NCBI GenBank assembly: GCA_951812925.1
Contig: OX638372.1
Location: 50,123,722-50,187,721, forward strand
From: Calliopum simillimum
Taxonomy: Eukaryota > Arthropoda > Insecta > Diptera > Lauxaniidae
Direction of reading: 5' to 3'
Length of the DNA: 64,000 nt
The number at the start of each line of letters is the position of its first letter. The stretch's first letter is position 1. The notes below the pieces were generated by a model. It saw only the letters and a program-made list of their open reading frames with translations. It was not told the DNA's origin and did not search any database. A program made the translations under genes and the position numbers. Of this stretch, positions 45,400 to 58,099 are shown in pieces.

Positions 45400-45905
45400 T
45401 CTTTTTTTGATTTGATCGCCAATTTGAGCCAAAAGAATTGCAATGAAAAAGTTTCTAGTGCGGACTATTTTTTCTGATAGTTTTTATGAAAATAATAAAT
45501 AAAATGTTTAAAGGGCGTGACAACGCCTACTTTTTAGTGGACATTATTTGTCATAATATCTTTAACATATTAACCAAACATCATCAATCTGCATTAAAGA
45601 TTTTCGGAGATATTGATAAGTTAATTTTTTGCTAGGCGTGGCACTGCCCATTTTTCTAGTGCGGATTATTTGTTCTGGCGGTCTTTTCATATGTACCAAA
45701 TAATATCTATTTTCGTCAAATATTTTCAGAAATATGATGAATTTTTCTTTTTGAAGGCGTGGTACCGCCCATTTGTCCGGTGAACATTATTTGTCCTGAT
45801 GATTTTTACACATTTACCAAATCTCATTTATCTGCGTCAAAGAGTTTCGGTGATATGATTAGTCAATTTTTTGGGGGGCGTGGCTCCGCCCATTTTTTTA
45901 TTATA
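45400..45905. repeat. ~110-127-bp degenerate tandem repeat (4 units)
   Basis: Units begin ggcgtgacaacgcc (45517), ggcgtggcactgccc (45644), ggcgtggtaccgccc (45756) and ggcgtggctccgccc (45879). Each is followed by attatttgtc, taccaaat-tcat and tttcggagatat. Confidence 0.75.
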
Positions 45906-46129
45906 TAGCTTAGCCGTTTTTTGTACAAGCATATATAAAAACTTCTTTTAAATCGGTTACTTAGTTTCCGAGTTAATAATGGACAAATACACAAACAAAC
46001 AAAATCTAGTTTTCATAGAGTAGATTTTCGTTTATTCCTCATAACTTGAAAACTATAAAAGATAGCGCAAATTTTTTAACATTTTTGAAATAAGCGGGGT
46101 CAAGTTATTGAAAATTGATACCCATTTTG

Positions 46130-46320
46130 AAAAAAAATTCGGACCACGCCCCAGCTTTGTATGGGAGGTAGGCGTGTCCGTCGGCGGATTTTGTTCATAT
46201 TCACAGATTTTTATTATTTTGATGTAAAAAACATCTGTTCCAAATTTCAATAGCCTTGCTCTATTATTTCTATATATGACCGCCGTTCCATACAAACCCT
46301 CCCATTGTGCGTCGTACTAA
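46130..46320. repeat. dispersed repeat, second copy of 25890-26105
   Basis: Same motif order: gaccacgcccc, gggaggtaggcgtgtccgtc, ttttgttcatattcacaga, gaccgccgttccatacaaac. Confidence 0.7.
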
Positions 46321-46859
46321 AAGGACTAAGCAAGGTCTTAATGGAGTCTTTGATCCAATTCATGGAAAGTAAATGGGTCAATCTTTGCGTAATCGATCAA
46401 GATTTAAGCTGACATCGACGATTTTTATAAAAATTGGTGAAAAGTTAATATTTGACATACAATAACTGTGGTAAAATGATTTTCCGAAATTCCTAAAATT
46501 TCCAAGATGGCGGCCATAAGAAGTTCGATGCAACTTTTGGATACTCAAAATTTTTGAAATCAATCGCTCCTTGGCTTTTTATCCGATTTTGATGAAATTT
46601 TCGGGGTCAGTGTGAAAAAATATGAGCTTTTGAAAAATAAAATTACACTGAAAATAAATTTTATTTAAGGTGGAAAAAAAAAGTTTTTTTTAAAAATAAT
46701 TTTCTTATATTAAAATGAAGCAATATAAGATTAATGAAATTCATACCAACCCACATAAATCTAAATTAAAAAAGTTTTTTAAAATTTTTCATTTTTTTTT
46801 TCCATCTTAGAAATTCTGACTCATATTTCATCTCTGTTTTTTGTTAAAAAAAATCATTA

Positions 46860-47400
46860 AATGATGAATTAAATCAACAGAACAAAAACAACATCAACAA
46901 CACATTAACTTTTCCGCCCATGACCATGCCCATGCCCAATGACAATAAGCGAACAACAACAACAATGCAACAACTACAAGTGAATTAAAAATCTGCACCG
47001 CGTCGTATGCAAAGAGGGTGAATTCAATGAAAAAATAAAATCATAAAAAAGCAAAAAACAAAAACAAAAAAATAAATAAAAGAAAAACAGAAAAATCATT
47101 GTAGAATAAAAGAATTGAATGAAATGAAATGAATTTGTTTTGGATTGTGGATGATTTCAATTCAGATGTTGAATAAAAATCAAATCACAAACGGCATCAA
47201 CATCATCGGTCGTTAATGGCATCAGATGTGCACAGGTGGTGCTGCGGTACATGCGAGCATGCATATGTACACCAGTAGAGGGCGCCACCTATATTGTCGG
47301 AACTGTTGCTGTAGCTGTCGAATGAGTTGCATGAGCTGAACTGAGCTGCATGAATGAATCTGATTTCGCTGCTTATTGTTTTTGTTTTTTTTTTTTAATT
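46860..47400. other. single-copy CAA-rich island
   Basis: Higher-complexity sequence with CAA runs, catgcccatgcccaatgac and gctgcggtacatgcgagc, free of the repeat families seen elsewhere. It looks like fly regulatory or intronic DNA. No exon was defined. Confidence 0.4.
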
Positions 47401-47844
47401 TTTTTTTTTTATTTTTACAGTTTTTATTTTATTGATTAAATCAATGCATAAAATGTGAAAGAAAGAAATTAATTTAAAATCGGCATAGTCGACATGGGCG
47501 TAGTAATATTTCTTTCAATGTAAAATTAAGAAACATGCCAACTGGCGTTCTGAATATGAATAAAGGGTCGTCCAAAGTGCATTGTTCGGGACGTGTAGTC
47601 AAATTGAAGAAAAGTAAAAGGAAAGGAAATTTGTCACAATTTCTATAATCAATAGGACATCTTTCCCAAAACTTTTGATTCAGAACTTAAAAATTTTTTG
47701 TGTGCAAACAAAAAAAGTTTTCCATACAAATAATGTGATTTTGGCCCAAAAAAGTTCTACCCTTTTTAAAGTTTTCACCAGATACAAAATATTTTGTGAA
47801 AAATCTAACTATTTATAAGTGAGTCAAATTTTTCCACGGACTTT

Positions 47845-48305
47845 TCGAAATGAAAATCTAAATCTGGAAACCATTATTCTTTATAAGGTCTAAAGTCTGA
47901 GCTATCCGTGTTTTAAAATTCCAATAGCAGTATTTTCAAACTTGTGGTGCATACCCATGAAGTAGTGTAATTGGGTTTTGTTAACGTCAATGGGTAGCTG
48001 TTGTCTTGAAGCAAAGTTATCTTGACTGTATTTAATCCTTTACATACATAAATTAAAACCAATTTGTATACAGTCAAGGAAAGTAATGATCCGATTGGGA
48101 AACTTAGAAGGCAAGATATAATGAAAATGACAACAGCTATTCGTTGACGTTAGCAAAAGCTAATTACACTACTTCATGGGTATGCACCACGAGTTTGAAA
48201 ATACTGCTATTGGAATTTTAAAACACGGATAGCTCAGACCTTAGACCTCATAAAGAAAAACGGTTTCCATATTCGGATTCAGCGATCACAAGTTAGGCAA
48301 AAAAA
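47845..48305. mobile_element. ~460-bp foldback element
   Basis: gagctatccgtgttttaaaa, ccaatagcagtattttcaaa and gcatacccatgaagtagtgt are mirrored at 48155-48245 around a centre near 48075. Confidence 0.85.
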
Positions 48306-49301
48306 TTATAGAGATCTCAATCAAAATTTTTTTTCTCAATTTCTTGCACTGAGATATCAAGTTTTTTTTGAAAAAATTTAAACGCCAAAAAATTTCTTAT
48401 CCTTAAACGTGCCCGATAAGGGGAAAAAAATTTTCATTTTGAAATGTCCGTTTTAGGTGGCTCAGTTGAAAAAATTTGACCCAAGTCTATTTCGATGTGT
48501 TTCAGAAAATAATGTTTTTTTTTGTATGGTTGTCGACCCAATTTAATGCATAAACGTAACAAACTTAAGTTTAACATCCTAAAATAAAAATCTTATTAAA
48601 TGTCACTCATACGACATGCAAAACACGGTGTCGAAAACATATTTTAAATAAAATTTTATATAACCCCATTTTTTATTGCATATATTTTTTCTTTTTAACA
48701 AAAACTACTAAATAAAACTATTTTTAAAATCTTTTGTTCACCATTTTTTAAAAAGAGGTCGATAAACGGCACATTTCAAAAAAAACAAAACAAACCAAAA
48801 CAAAAATAGTCATTTTCGATTAAGTTGTTGGTACTGAAACCAAATCCAGTGTCAGAAACGTTCTATCACTTATGGTTTTTGAGATATTCTAACCTAAAAG
48901 TTTAAAAACACGATTTTTGAGGACATACGAGTATAGAGGGCAAACTAAGGAACTAGGAAAATTTTCGAAAAAGTTCTTTGAGCTTATGGGCAAGCGGAGA
49001 GAATCGTTGCTTTTCTTTTCCCTTTCTTTACCTAAGAGTGATATACAATATATTGGAACGACAAGAAGTGTTTATCGAAAGATCATGAAAACGGTGATCA
49101 GTGTAATTGCTCCATTTTCCGCGATAATCACTCCTCGTCGTTAAAATATATTTCCATATTGCAAACTTAGAAACAAGACAACGAAAAAAAACTATAACGC
49201 CTTAAAAACGAAATAAAAATGACAATTGGGAATAGGGGTGATAAAAATAATAGATAAAATATTATATATGAGTTGTAAAAAAATTGATTTCTTGCAACTT
49301 T
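48306..49301. other. intergenic, no gene supported
   Basis: AT-rich sequence. 49090-49190 shares a block with 575-640. Nothing else is recognised. Confidence 0.4.
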
Positions 49302-49867
49302 GTAGAGTAGAACGGGGCAATGTCGTGCACTCAACCTTGACATGCTCGTAAAGCCGTACATCTCAAGCGAATGCGACGAGTAAGCATCCGATCGAAAGAT
49401 AATTTCATTGGTTACATTCATATGTAACAACATTTGTGCGAGAAATTGTGTTTGTGTAAGTGAATGTGCACGACATTACCCCAATGGTCGTTTTAAAGGT
49501 CAACTTCGATAACTCGGTGAAGCCCAAAATTTTTTTCCAAAACCAAATACTTCTTTTCTTTGGCAGGATATTTCGTTTCAGAAAACACTTACCTGGTATA
49601 TTTTCCCGGAAGGAAAATTATTTTTCTGACCCGATAAAAAAACACTTTTATCGTCCCGAAAGCGTGCGTTTTGAAAAAAAGGTTACTCTGTAGAGACGAA
49701 CTGGTGAAAATTGCTAGTATTTTATGCATAAGCTCAGTAGGTCAGCAGGTCCCTACCTTACGAACAGTTGGTAAATTATTCAATTCTTTGGGCTAAAACA
49801 GCCAGTGCACGACATTACCCCCTGCACGACATTACCCCCTGCACGACATTACCCCGTTCTACTCTAC
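49302..49867 (+). mobile_element. 566-bp MITE with termini GTAGAGTAGAACGGGG, copy 1
   Basis: Terminal inverted repeats (gtagagtagaacggggcaat / ccccgttctactctac) enclose a sequence nearly identical to 59476-60026 in opposite orientation. A 19-bp unit tgcacgacattaccccc is repeated three times next to the right terminus, and single copies occur inside. Confidence 0.85.
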
Positions 49868-51065
49868 TTAAATAAAAAAACCTAAAAAAAAACTCCAATG
49901 AAAACTTTTTATCAACTTTTTTTAATTAATGGCATTCCGTATGCCTTAAGTTAAAAGCAAAAAAAAAAAAATTTTAATTAAAAATCCAACGGAAAATTAT
50001 TTGAAGTTAAGTTTTTTATCAACCAGAGCTTATTTATTTTGTAGACCCACATTAGTTTTTATAACATCGGTTCTGTAGAGAATGTGAAGTATTTTGTGGC
50101 ACTTTCAATCTGATACGATTTTTAAATAATTGAATTTCGAGAGCCAATATAAGAAAGAAAACTGGTATTTTTGGGTGAATAATTGTGTTTTGTCTTCTAT
50201 GCATTTCATAGTGTTTTGGTCTAGGAATCATGGCACACCGTTTAATCACAGTATAGATGATTTTACTCTAACAAAAAACCTGCTAAATCGGGTGTTGATA
50301 TAATCTCTTGGAAGTACGTAAAAAAAGCGAGGATTATCATTTTCAATAAATTTTTATAAAGTTAACTGCTTAACTCCGTTCTTAACAATACAAATGGAAA
50401 AAATAAGTCTGTGTTATATCCCCTTCATGTAGGGTATAATGAACTTAGTTTTGTGCTCGGTAGAGAGCGTATTTCATTTTATAACTAAATGGCTTAATGT
50501 CACATGGAGTTTACTTGTTTTGTTTTTTCTCTTGAATTTGTGTCCTTTGGTTCTTAATTAAATACATACAAGTTAAGATAAACACACATATGCAGATGTC
50601 ATTTGATATGTGCGTATTCTTTTTAGTTTGCCTTTAATTTGTTAAGGGATAGCAATTAACTCTGTTACATTTATTAAATAAATTCAATGGATTTGCATTT
50701 AATTACCGTAATTATGACTTTTAAATTGATATTAAAATACAAAATTCAATTTACCAAGAATTATTCATTCCTTTAAAAGGTATTATATGTTAACAGTTCA
50801 ATTCTTTCAAAACTTTAGCAATTATTTTTTTGCATCAAACCACAATAAATGGTGAAATTGTAAAGATCAGTTTTAAACTTATTAAAAATAAAATAGCAAT
50901 TCAATAAAAGTTTTTCCTATAAATGCACCATGCAATTTCAATAAAGCTGCATCAAAGCAATTTTTATAATTGAATTGATGCACTGAGCGAAATAATTTCT
51001 TAACGTATATACACACTAAAATGAAATTTTAGTTCGTGACTTTTGATTCCCTTTAGTATTAATTA
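49868..51065. other. intergenic, nothing recognised
   Basis: AT-rich sequence without supported frames or repeat termini. Confidence 0.4.
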
Positions 51066-52850
51066 TACCCTACACCCAAGGTATATTCACTTTGTCCTTC
51101 CGTTGGTAACACAGAGAAGGAGGCGTGGCAGGTATGGAAAAGTATATATATTCTTGATCAGCGTCACCTTCTGAGTCGATATAGCCATGTCCGTCTGTCT
51201 GGCTGGCTGTGTGTGGAATTGCATTTTTTGGGAAAACTGAGCATTATAATTCAATGAAATTTGGTATTCTGCCTCCGTCGTAAAAGTAAAATCGGGGGAT
51301 TGAAAATGAGCAAAATCGGTCAACGGACACGCCTACCGCCTATACAAAAAATATATTCAAAATGCAAAAATAAGAGCATTATTTGCAATAACAGAAGCAA
51401 AATACACATAAATACTAGAAAAAGTGTTTTTTGAGATAACCCAACGGATCTTTAAATGCAAGCTTTACGTAAGATCTAGCTAAACTTGGACAAGAGGGCG
51501 TGGCACCTCCCATATAAGCAAAAGTTTCAAAATTATATAATGAAAGTTTTTTTTGAGATAATCCAACCAAATTTCACTCAAACACGAAGAACATTAATTG
51601 TAAACTCTGAGCTTAAAGTAGGCTAAATAGGATTAGAGGGCGTGGCACCTCCCATATAAGCGAAAGTTTCAAAATGCTGTGCTGAAAGATTTTTTTAAGA
51701 AAACCTAACCGAATTTTACTCAAACACACAGAACGGTAAATGCAAGCTCTACGCAAAATCAAGGTAACTCGGAGGCAAGGGCGTGGCACTTCCCATATAA
51801 GCAATTTGTTCTTATACTCTCACATCTCTCCCCACGTGTTTTAAATAAAAAGTGCTTGCACCCAAAACGGCACTTTTTCAAGCCAGCGCCGAAAAACCAA
51901 TTTTTTAGCACTGGGCTCTAAACTAAAAACAAAAATTGACTAAAACGGATACAAAAAAAGAGTATGCAGAAAGTGACCTGCTATCGTTTACGAGATATTG
52001 CGTTCTTATTTAATTTTTATTATTATTATTATTAATATTTTATTATTAAAAATTAAATTTTTGCGTACAAAAAAAATAATTATCAATATATAGAAACAAA
52101 AAAAGTCAATTCTTATGTATTTTTTGATGCTAAATCCTAATCTGGTCTTAAAATTTCTCCATGACTTCTGAATTTTGAGATATCCTTACTTGAAATTTTG
52201 GTAGAAAAATAAAGATATCGATATAAATCAAAATGAGTTTTAAAGAAAAAGAATAGTACTTTTAAAAACCTTATCGAGTTTTATGATGAACAGTTACCTG
52301 GTCCTGTTATATAACCTCAAAAGTGGTAAAAAAACCATACATACCAAAATTTCAAGTAAGGATATCTCAAAATTCAGAAGTCATTTTAAGAACAGATTCA
52401 GATTTAGCGTCAAAAAATACATTAGAATTGACTTTTTTTGTTTCTATATATTGATAATTATTTTTTTTGTACGCAAAAATTAAATTTTTTAATAGAAACT
52501 CAAAAAATTAAGTAAAAACGCAATATCTCGTAAACGATAGCAGGTAACTTTCTGCATACTCTTTTTTTGTATCCGTTTTAGTCAATTTTTATTTTTAGTT
52601 TTAGTATAGAGCCCAGTGCTAAAAAATTGGTTTTTCGGCGCTGGTTTGAAAAAGTGCCGCTCACTTTGAAAAAAGAGCTATATATGTTTGATCCTAGAGT
52701 CATTCCGCACATTTCCCCAAAAACACATTTTGGGTGCAAGCACTTTTTATTTAAAACACGTGGGGAGAGGTGTGCTCTCCTAATAATATACTTGAAATGC
52801 AGTATAGAGTATTTAGTTTTTTGCCAGGCCAAAGATACCACCCTTACTAG
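51066..52850 (+). mobile_element. HINE/DINE-like element, copy 4, carrying a nested foldback
   Basis: It starts taccctacacccaaggtata and ends cacccttaCTAG (52847-52850). Central repeats lie ~142 bp apart (gagggcgtggcacc near 51494 and 51636, third near 51776). A foldback element replaces the junction between the third repeat and the 3' end (51806-52790). Confidence 0.7.
51806..52790. mobile_element. ~985-bp foldback element nested in HINE copy 4
   Basis: ctccccacgtgttttaaata, aaagtgcttgcaccc, attttttagcactgggctct and gcaatatctcgtaaacgata pair with their inverses on the right. The loop is around 52250-52350. The right arm has extra sequence (about 52665-52730) not seen on the left. Confidence 0.8.
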
Positions 52851-53025
52851 TTTGAATATGAGCGGGAAGCAAACAAAATCACAGCTTTACTCATTTCATA
52901 TATCTCGTGGGCATCCTTTCGTTTACGGAAAAACAATATTCCGTCCAGTGAATAGTCTCGTATAAAAAAAAAAATCTAGTAGTTGAGGGGGCCCGGTATA
53001 TAATTACCCCCGGGCCTGGATTTTC

Positions 53026-53584
53026 TCTCCACGCCCCTGCCTCCTGAGTCGATATAGCCATGGCCGTCTGTCTGTCTGGCTGGCTAGCTGGGTGGCTGGC
53101 TGGCTGTGTGTGGAAATAAATTTTTTGGGAAAACTAAGCACGATAATTCAATGAAATTTGTTGCACAGCCTCTGTCGTTAAAGTTAGCTCTGGGGATTGA
53201 AAATGAGCGAAGTCGGTCAACGGACACGCCTACCGCCCATACAAAGAATATAATCCAAATGCAACTTTTGGAGTATTTTTCACAACAATGCAACCAAAAT
53301 ACACATAAATACTATGAATTGTAAGCGCAAGCGAATTTCGGACAAGAGGGCGTGGCACCTCTCATATAAGCAAAAGCTTCAAAACGCTATATTATATTGA
53401 AAGCGTTTTTCGAGATAATTGAACTAAATGTTACTCAGACACTAAGAATTATAAATGCAAGCTTTAAGCTAAAACTGAATAAAATCGGACAAGAGGGCGT
53501 GGCACCTCCCATATAAGCAAAATTTTCAAAATACTGCTGTGTAGGGTATTTAATGTTTGACCAGGCCAAAGGCACCCTTACTAC
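53026..53584 (+). mobile_element. HINE/DINE-like element, copy 5 (5' truncated, CTAC end)
   Basis: Shares cgatatagccatggccgtct, the ggctggctgg run, ggacacgcctaccgcccata and two central repeats. The terminus reads cacccttaCTAC (53581-53584) instead of CTAG. Confidence 0.7.
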
Positions 53585-53879
53585 TTAAGTTTATATCCAG
53601 GTCAATTTGTTTCGCTGTGCCAGTATCTCTGGAACTACTTATTCAGTGGCATAGTGACCATATTTGCCACCCGGGGTGGGTGTACCCGTTACCTTTCTGG
53701 CTACGCTAGTGCTTTTATTAGATTTAATAAAATTCCTTCGCCAATTAATACTCTTTCAACTTTTCCGATAATATTTGGTTTTCCAACAACACATTAAAAA
53801 TAATGTAATGTGAAAACTTTTTTTTTTTAGTGTATTAAAACCACATTAAAATACTCAAATTAAAATTTCTCTCACAATT

Positions 53880-54780
53880 TTGAAAATATGCAATAAATTC
53901 CATTTTTGCATTAAAAATAACGCTATAATTCAACAAACAACAACAACAGCAACAACAACAAAAAAGCAAAATATGTTGCTGCTGCTGCAGATAAATAATG
54001 AAATCCTTAACACAATTACACAATTGCAACTGCTGCTGTTGTTGAATACCTACTGCCTATTCACCACACCTCAAGCACCATGCCCATTGCCGATATGATA
54101 ACGACAACAACTACAACTACAACTACAACTACAACTACAACAAAAATATCAGCAACATGCACACAGCAACAATTTAAGTGTTGTTGCTGTTGCTGCTGCC
54201 GCTGCTGTTGATGATAAACACCAACATTGCCACAAACCAAAACAGTAAATGCTGTTAGATGGTTGAGGTGCCGAAGGTAATGGATACAGCAGCAGTTAGT
54301 AAGGCTGACGGCGAGGGGGTGTGATTGCGGTAAAAAGAATGGTTGCAAAAATTAATCAAAACATTGCATAAAGGCAAAAATAATAACAATAACAATGTAA
54401 AGGACGTTGACGATGACAACAAGAGAAAAATGTCGACAAGGAGGATTTCATTTGTTATGTTGATTATGTTGTTGCTGCTGCTGTTGTTGTTTTAAACTGA
54501 CTGTCTTAGTGACATGACTGCCAACCAGGCAGGGAGGCAGCCTGTAAACTCATCTTTATGGTGGAAAAATCATAAGAAAACTTCATAACAATGATTTCAT
54601 TTTTTTGTTTTTTTTTTTTTTTTTGTTCGTTTTGTTTTTCCTGAGGAAAATGAAATGAAATCATCAGCGAGTTTTATTCGCAACATGGGACATGAAATCT
54701 CATCCAACACAATTGCTCAACAATGTTGGCGCTGGTGTTGATGGTGGTGGCGGTGATGATGATATGAGATAAAATTATTT
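53880..54780. other. trinucleotide-rich single-copy island (CAA/ACT/TGC runs)
   Basis: Runs of acaactacaactacaactac, ttgttgctgttgctgctg and gctgctgctgttgttg lie in otherwise complex sequence. Apparent poly-Val/poly-Gln frames are products of the microsatellite. Probably regulatory or intronic DNA of an unseen gene. Confidence 0.45.
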
Positions 54781-55001
54781 ATGGTGACAAATAAGTTTGT
54801 ACAGGGTGAAAACATAGATTTATTTTTTAGGTAAAACAAAAAAATCTTATAAAATGTTATGTTTTTATGATCGCTTAGACAGGTCAAACAGACAAGTATT
54901 TTTTCCAAATGACTACAGTCATTTTGTGTTGTCACTATCAAACTTTCAAATAAAAAACTGTAAAAGAACTGTCCAGTTAAATACAAGAAGGATCGTTACC
55001 C

Positions 55002-55303
55002 GACTAGAAAAAAGTTCAGGTTGAGATCCGATTCGGATCAGGCTTGCCTGAAAATTGGTCAGGAACGAGTCAGGCTTTCAAATCCGACAATGACGAATAA
55101 ACGTCACACCTCATATGAAACAAACCTGATTCTTTTCAGCGGATCCGAACCGGATCCCATAAAGTTTTCAGAAACGGATCAGGATATTTGATTTGGGTCA
55201 GAATCAGATCTCAACCTGAACTTTTTTCTAGTCAAGTCGTTCCTGATCATTCTTCAGACAAGTCTGATCCGAATTGGATCCCAACCTGAACTTTTTTCTA
55301 GTC
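55002..55303. mobile_element. ~300-bp MITE with a duplicated right terminus
   Basis: Left end gactagaaaaaagttcaggt, with ~70 bp continuing (gatccgattcggatcagg), is mirrored at 55235-55303. A second, inner copy of the terminal ~25 bp lies at 55209-55233. Confidence 0.8.
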
Positions 55304-55615
55304 AGGTCATTGCAAATATTGCGAGTGAAACTTAACAGTAGTATAATATTTATAGATTTAGTGAGGCTTTCAAAACAAAACGTTGTTAAAATCGCAACAT
55401 TTTTGAAAACATACACCCTTACGATCTAATTCGATTTCGATTGAAACTAAATAGACCAGGCAAATAAGAGACTGGCTATATACAATATATATGTGATGCT
55501 TGCATTAATTCCAATGTTTATAAAACCTATAACAATCGATAGAGAATTTTCCCGTAAATAACATGTCAAAATGAGTCCTCGCAACTTTTCCGGGAAATCA
55601 TGTTGATTGGGTTAT

Positions 55616-55961
55616 TTCATGTGAAGTGCCAGATAAAAAAATTTGATCTTTCCGATTTTGAAAATATTTGATTATACATATTATCCTTACATATGTCCTC
55701 GATCCAGATACAGCATATTTTTACAGTATAAAGTCTGGTTAACGAGCTAGAGGACTTTAAAAATTTGACTACATAATATGCAGATATGCGTAGCTTCGAA
55801 TCAAATTTTTAAAGAACTCTAGCTCGTTAACCAGACTTTATACTGTAAAAATATTTTGTATCTGGCTTGAAGACATGTATGGGCATAACATAATCAAATT
55901 TTACTAAAATCGCAAGCATCAAAAGTGTTTCATCTGGCGCTTCATATGAAAAGACCCAATT
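55616..55961. mobile_element. ~345-bp foldback MITE
   Basis: ttgggttatttcatgtgaag-tgccaga is mirrored by tctggcgcttcatatgaaaa-gacccaa. The inner arms ctagctcgttaaccagactt / aagtctggttaacgagctag are nearly identical. Confidence 0.82.
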
Positions 55962-56759
55962 TGCATAGTTTCTCGAAAAAATTTCGATATATTAAAAAAT
56001 TTCAAAAACTTATTTCGTCTCCTATTCTATTTAATTTAGTATAAAAACCTCTGAGTTTATTTCGTAAGCAAAAAAAAAATTTCTCAAATGCCCTGCATCA
56101 ACTGAGGTACAAAATATCACTACGAACTAAACTAAGTAAATGACAGAATTATGAAAATTTTATGTCATTCCATCACGAGTACAGGCGTTACTTGCGGCGA
56201 CATCATTACATCAGAAGGTTTAATTATAAAATATGTTTTAATTTTTTGACAGTTATTCTTATGTTTATGATGATGACAGGCTGTGATGACACATTACGAC
56301 TAAAAGCGGTTGTTTTTGTTTTACTTCAACTGCTGTATGTTATGGAAATTATGTATTACAAAAACCAGAACAGTGGTCATTAAATAAATAGTACAACTTT
56401 ATACAATATACTAAATAAAAATAAATTTGCATCTGGTATGTCAGAATTTTGAGATGTTAATACTCGAATTGTTAAGTTTTTGGAAAAGATATGATATATT
56501 AAAGCTTTAAGTTCCCAAAACATTTGATTTGATGTGTATGAAAAAATTATCACAATTTGGTAGGTAGAACATGAATATCATACAATTGTTGAAAAATGGT
56601 CACTTACAAAGAGAACAAAACAAAATATTAGTGAATTCGTATTAAAGGACGTGCCCCCCCCCCCCCCACACACAAGAAAAATCTTCAAAATGCTATAATG
56701 AAAGCGCTATTTGAGATAATATGATCAAATTTTACACAAATATTAAGCATAATGCAGAC

Positions 56760-57198
56760 TAGGGTGAGTCGAAAAAAAATTTTTTTTTTTGGACAAGGCC
56801 AGAAAGTATTCATAGAACTTCAAAAAGAAGCCTGTAAAGTTCCATCCGATAGATTAATGTCAGAATTGAATTAAAATTTGAAATTTTGTTTTCGATGTGT
56901 TATGAATGTTGATGCTATACGTTGTTCAATTTTTGGCCCCTTTTGCGAATTTCGTGAAGAAAAGTTTCCCGATTGTGCTGTGGTGTTAAAAGAATTGATT
57001 TATATAGGAAAAAATGGCCAAATTCGGAAAAATTAAAATCCTGCTCGAAAAAATTCACTAAATTTCATTTCAATTCTGACACAAATCTATTGGATGGACC
57101 TTGCTTAAATTTTACGGACTTCGTATTGAAGTACTAAAGATACTTTCTGGCCTTGTCGAAAATATATAGGGTGAAAAAAGTTTTTTCGACCCACCCTA
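56760..57198. mobile_element. ~440-bp hAT-like MITE (TAGGGTG termini)
   Basis: Left TAGGGTGAGTCGAAAAAA and right (inverted) TAGGGTGGGTCGAAAAAA; inner arms share aaggccagaaagtat. Flanks ATGCAGAC and GTGCATAC match 6 of 8, consistent with an aged 8-bp duplication. Confidence 0.7.
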
Positions 57199-57493
57199 GT
57201 GCATACCCAACTATTCCAATTGGTTCATTAATTTTCCAATGAAGTAAAGGTTTTCAAATTCAATACAAAGGACTATACTAAATTTATATTTAAGATAAAG
57301 CAACCAAATATTGCGAGGACACTAGCAACAGTTGGTGCAAGCTCCGAGCAGAAACTTAGCGAATTCGAATAAGAGGGCGTGATACCACCTATACAATCAA
57401 AATTTTCCAAAAAGTACATGCGTTATTGAAGGTAATGCAACAAAAATTCGTATTTACAGTGAGCTTTTTCATTTTTGCGACATTATTCTACGC

Positions 57494-57945
57494 CAGTGTT
57501 GCCGGGTTAGGGGATTTCCCCCTAGATTAAGTGGATTTTAAAACGTTTAGGGTGCAATCTAGGGGATACATTATTTAGGGGATTTGCTTATGGGATTTTC
57601 AAAAGATCTAGGAAAAAGCTAGGAGATATATTTATGGGATTAATGAGATCGAAATTAATTTACAAAATTAGTTAAAAAAATGCATGTGCCACTTCTATTG
57701 TAGCGGTACTTGTTTTTCTTTTTTGTTTTCATTCTAGTCATCTTGGTCATATCAAAGTATAAAATTTTCAATTTAAGGTATGTAAATTTCGTCAAAAATC
57801 CAGAAGTAAGGGGAATTTGCGATATGAAAAATATTTATTGCGCTTGGAAATTTTTTTTTTTGGTCACCAAAATATAAAATTTTCGATTTAGGGGAAATTT
57901 TGCCAAAAGTCCGGAGCTTAGAGGAAAGCCTACACTGCAACACTG
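57494..57945. mobile_element. 452-bp hAT-like MITE (CAGTGTTGC termini)
   Basis: Ends CAGTGTTGCCGGG and (inverted) CAGTGTTGCAGTG are flanked by TTCTACGC and TTGTACGC (7 of 8). The internal part repeats a tagggga-ttt block (ctaggggatacattatttag). Confidence 0.75.
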
Positions 57946-58099
57946 TTGTACGCTGACACCCTTGGTGTAGAGGTCCAACAAGTTTGCAGTTGCAAGCAGA
58001 AATAATGTTTTTCTATCTATCACACGGACGGACCCCGGTTCGAATTCAAGTGCCGTCAGTTCGTTTTTTGAACTTTACAGTAAAGTAAATATCACTTAA

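Noticed and set aside
45517..45900. CRISPR-like array
   Set aside because: Units are 110-127 bp, degenerate, contiguous without unique spacers, and in a eukaryotic genome.
54061..54348. 95-aa minus-strand frame with poly-Val and poly-Gln
   Set aside because: It is a translation of (GTT)n/(CAG)n microsatellite sequence in a single-copy island; no start context or neighbouring exon.
57960..58060. tRNA-like gene (ttggtgtagaggt ... ccggttcgaattc)
   Set aside because: Box-like motifs are present but spacing and stems do not form a cloverleaf.
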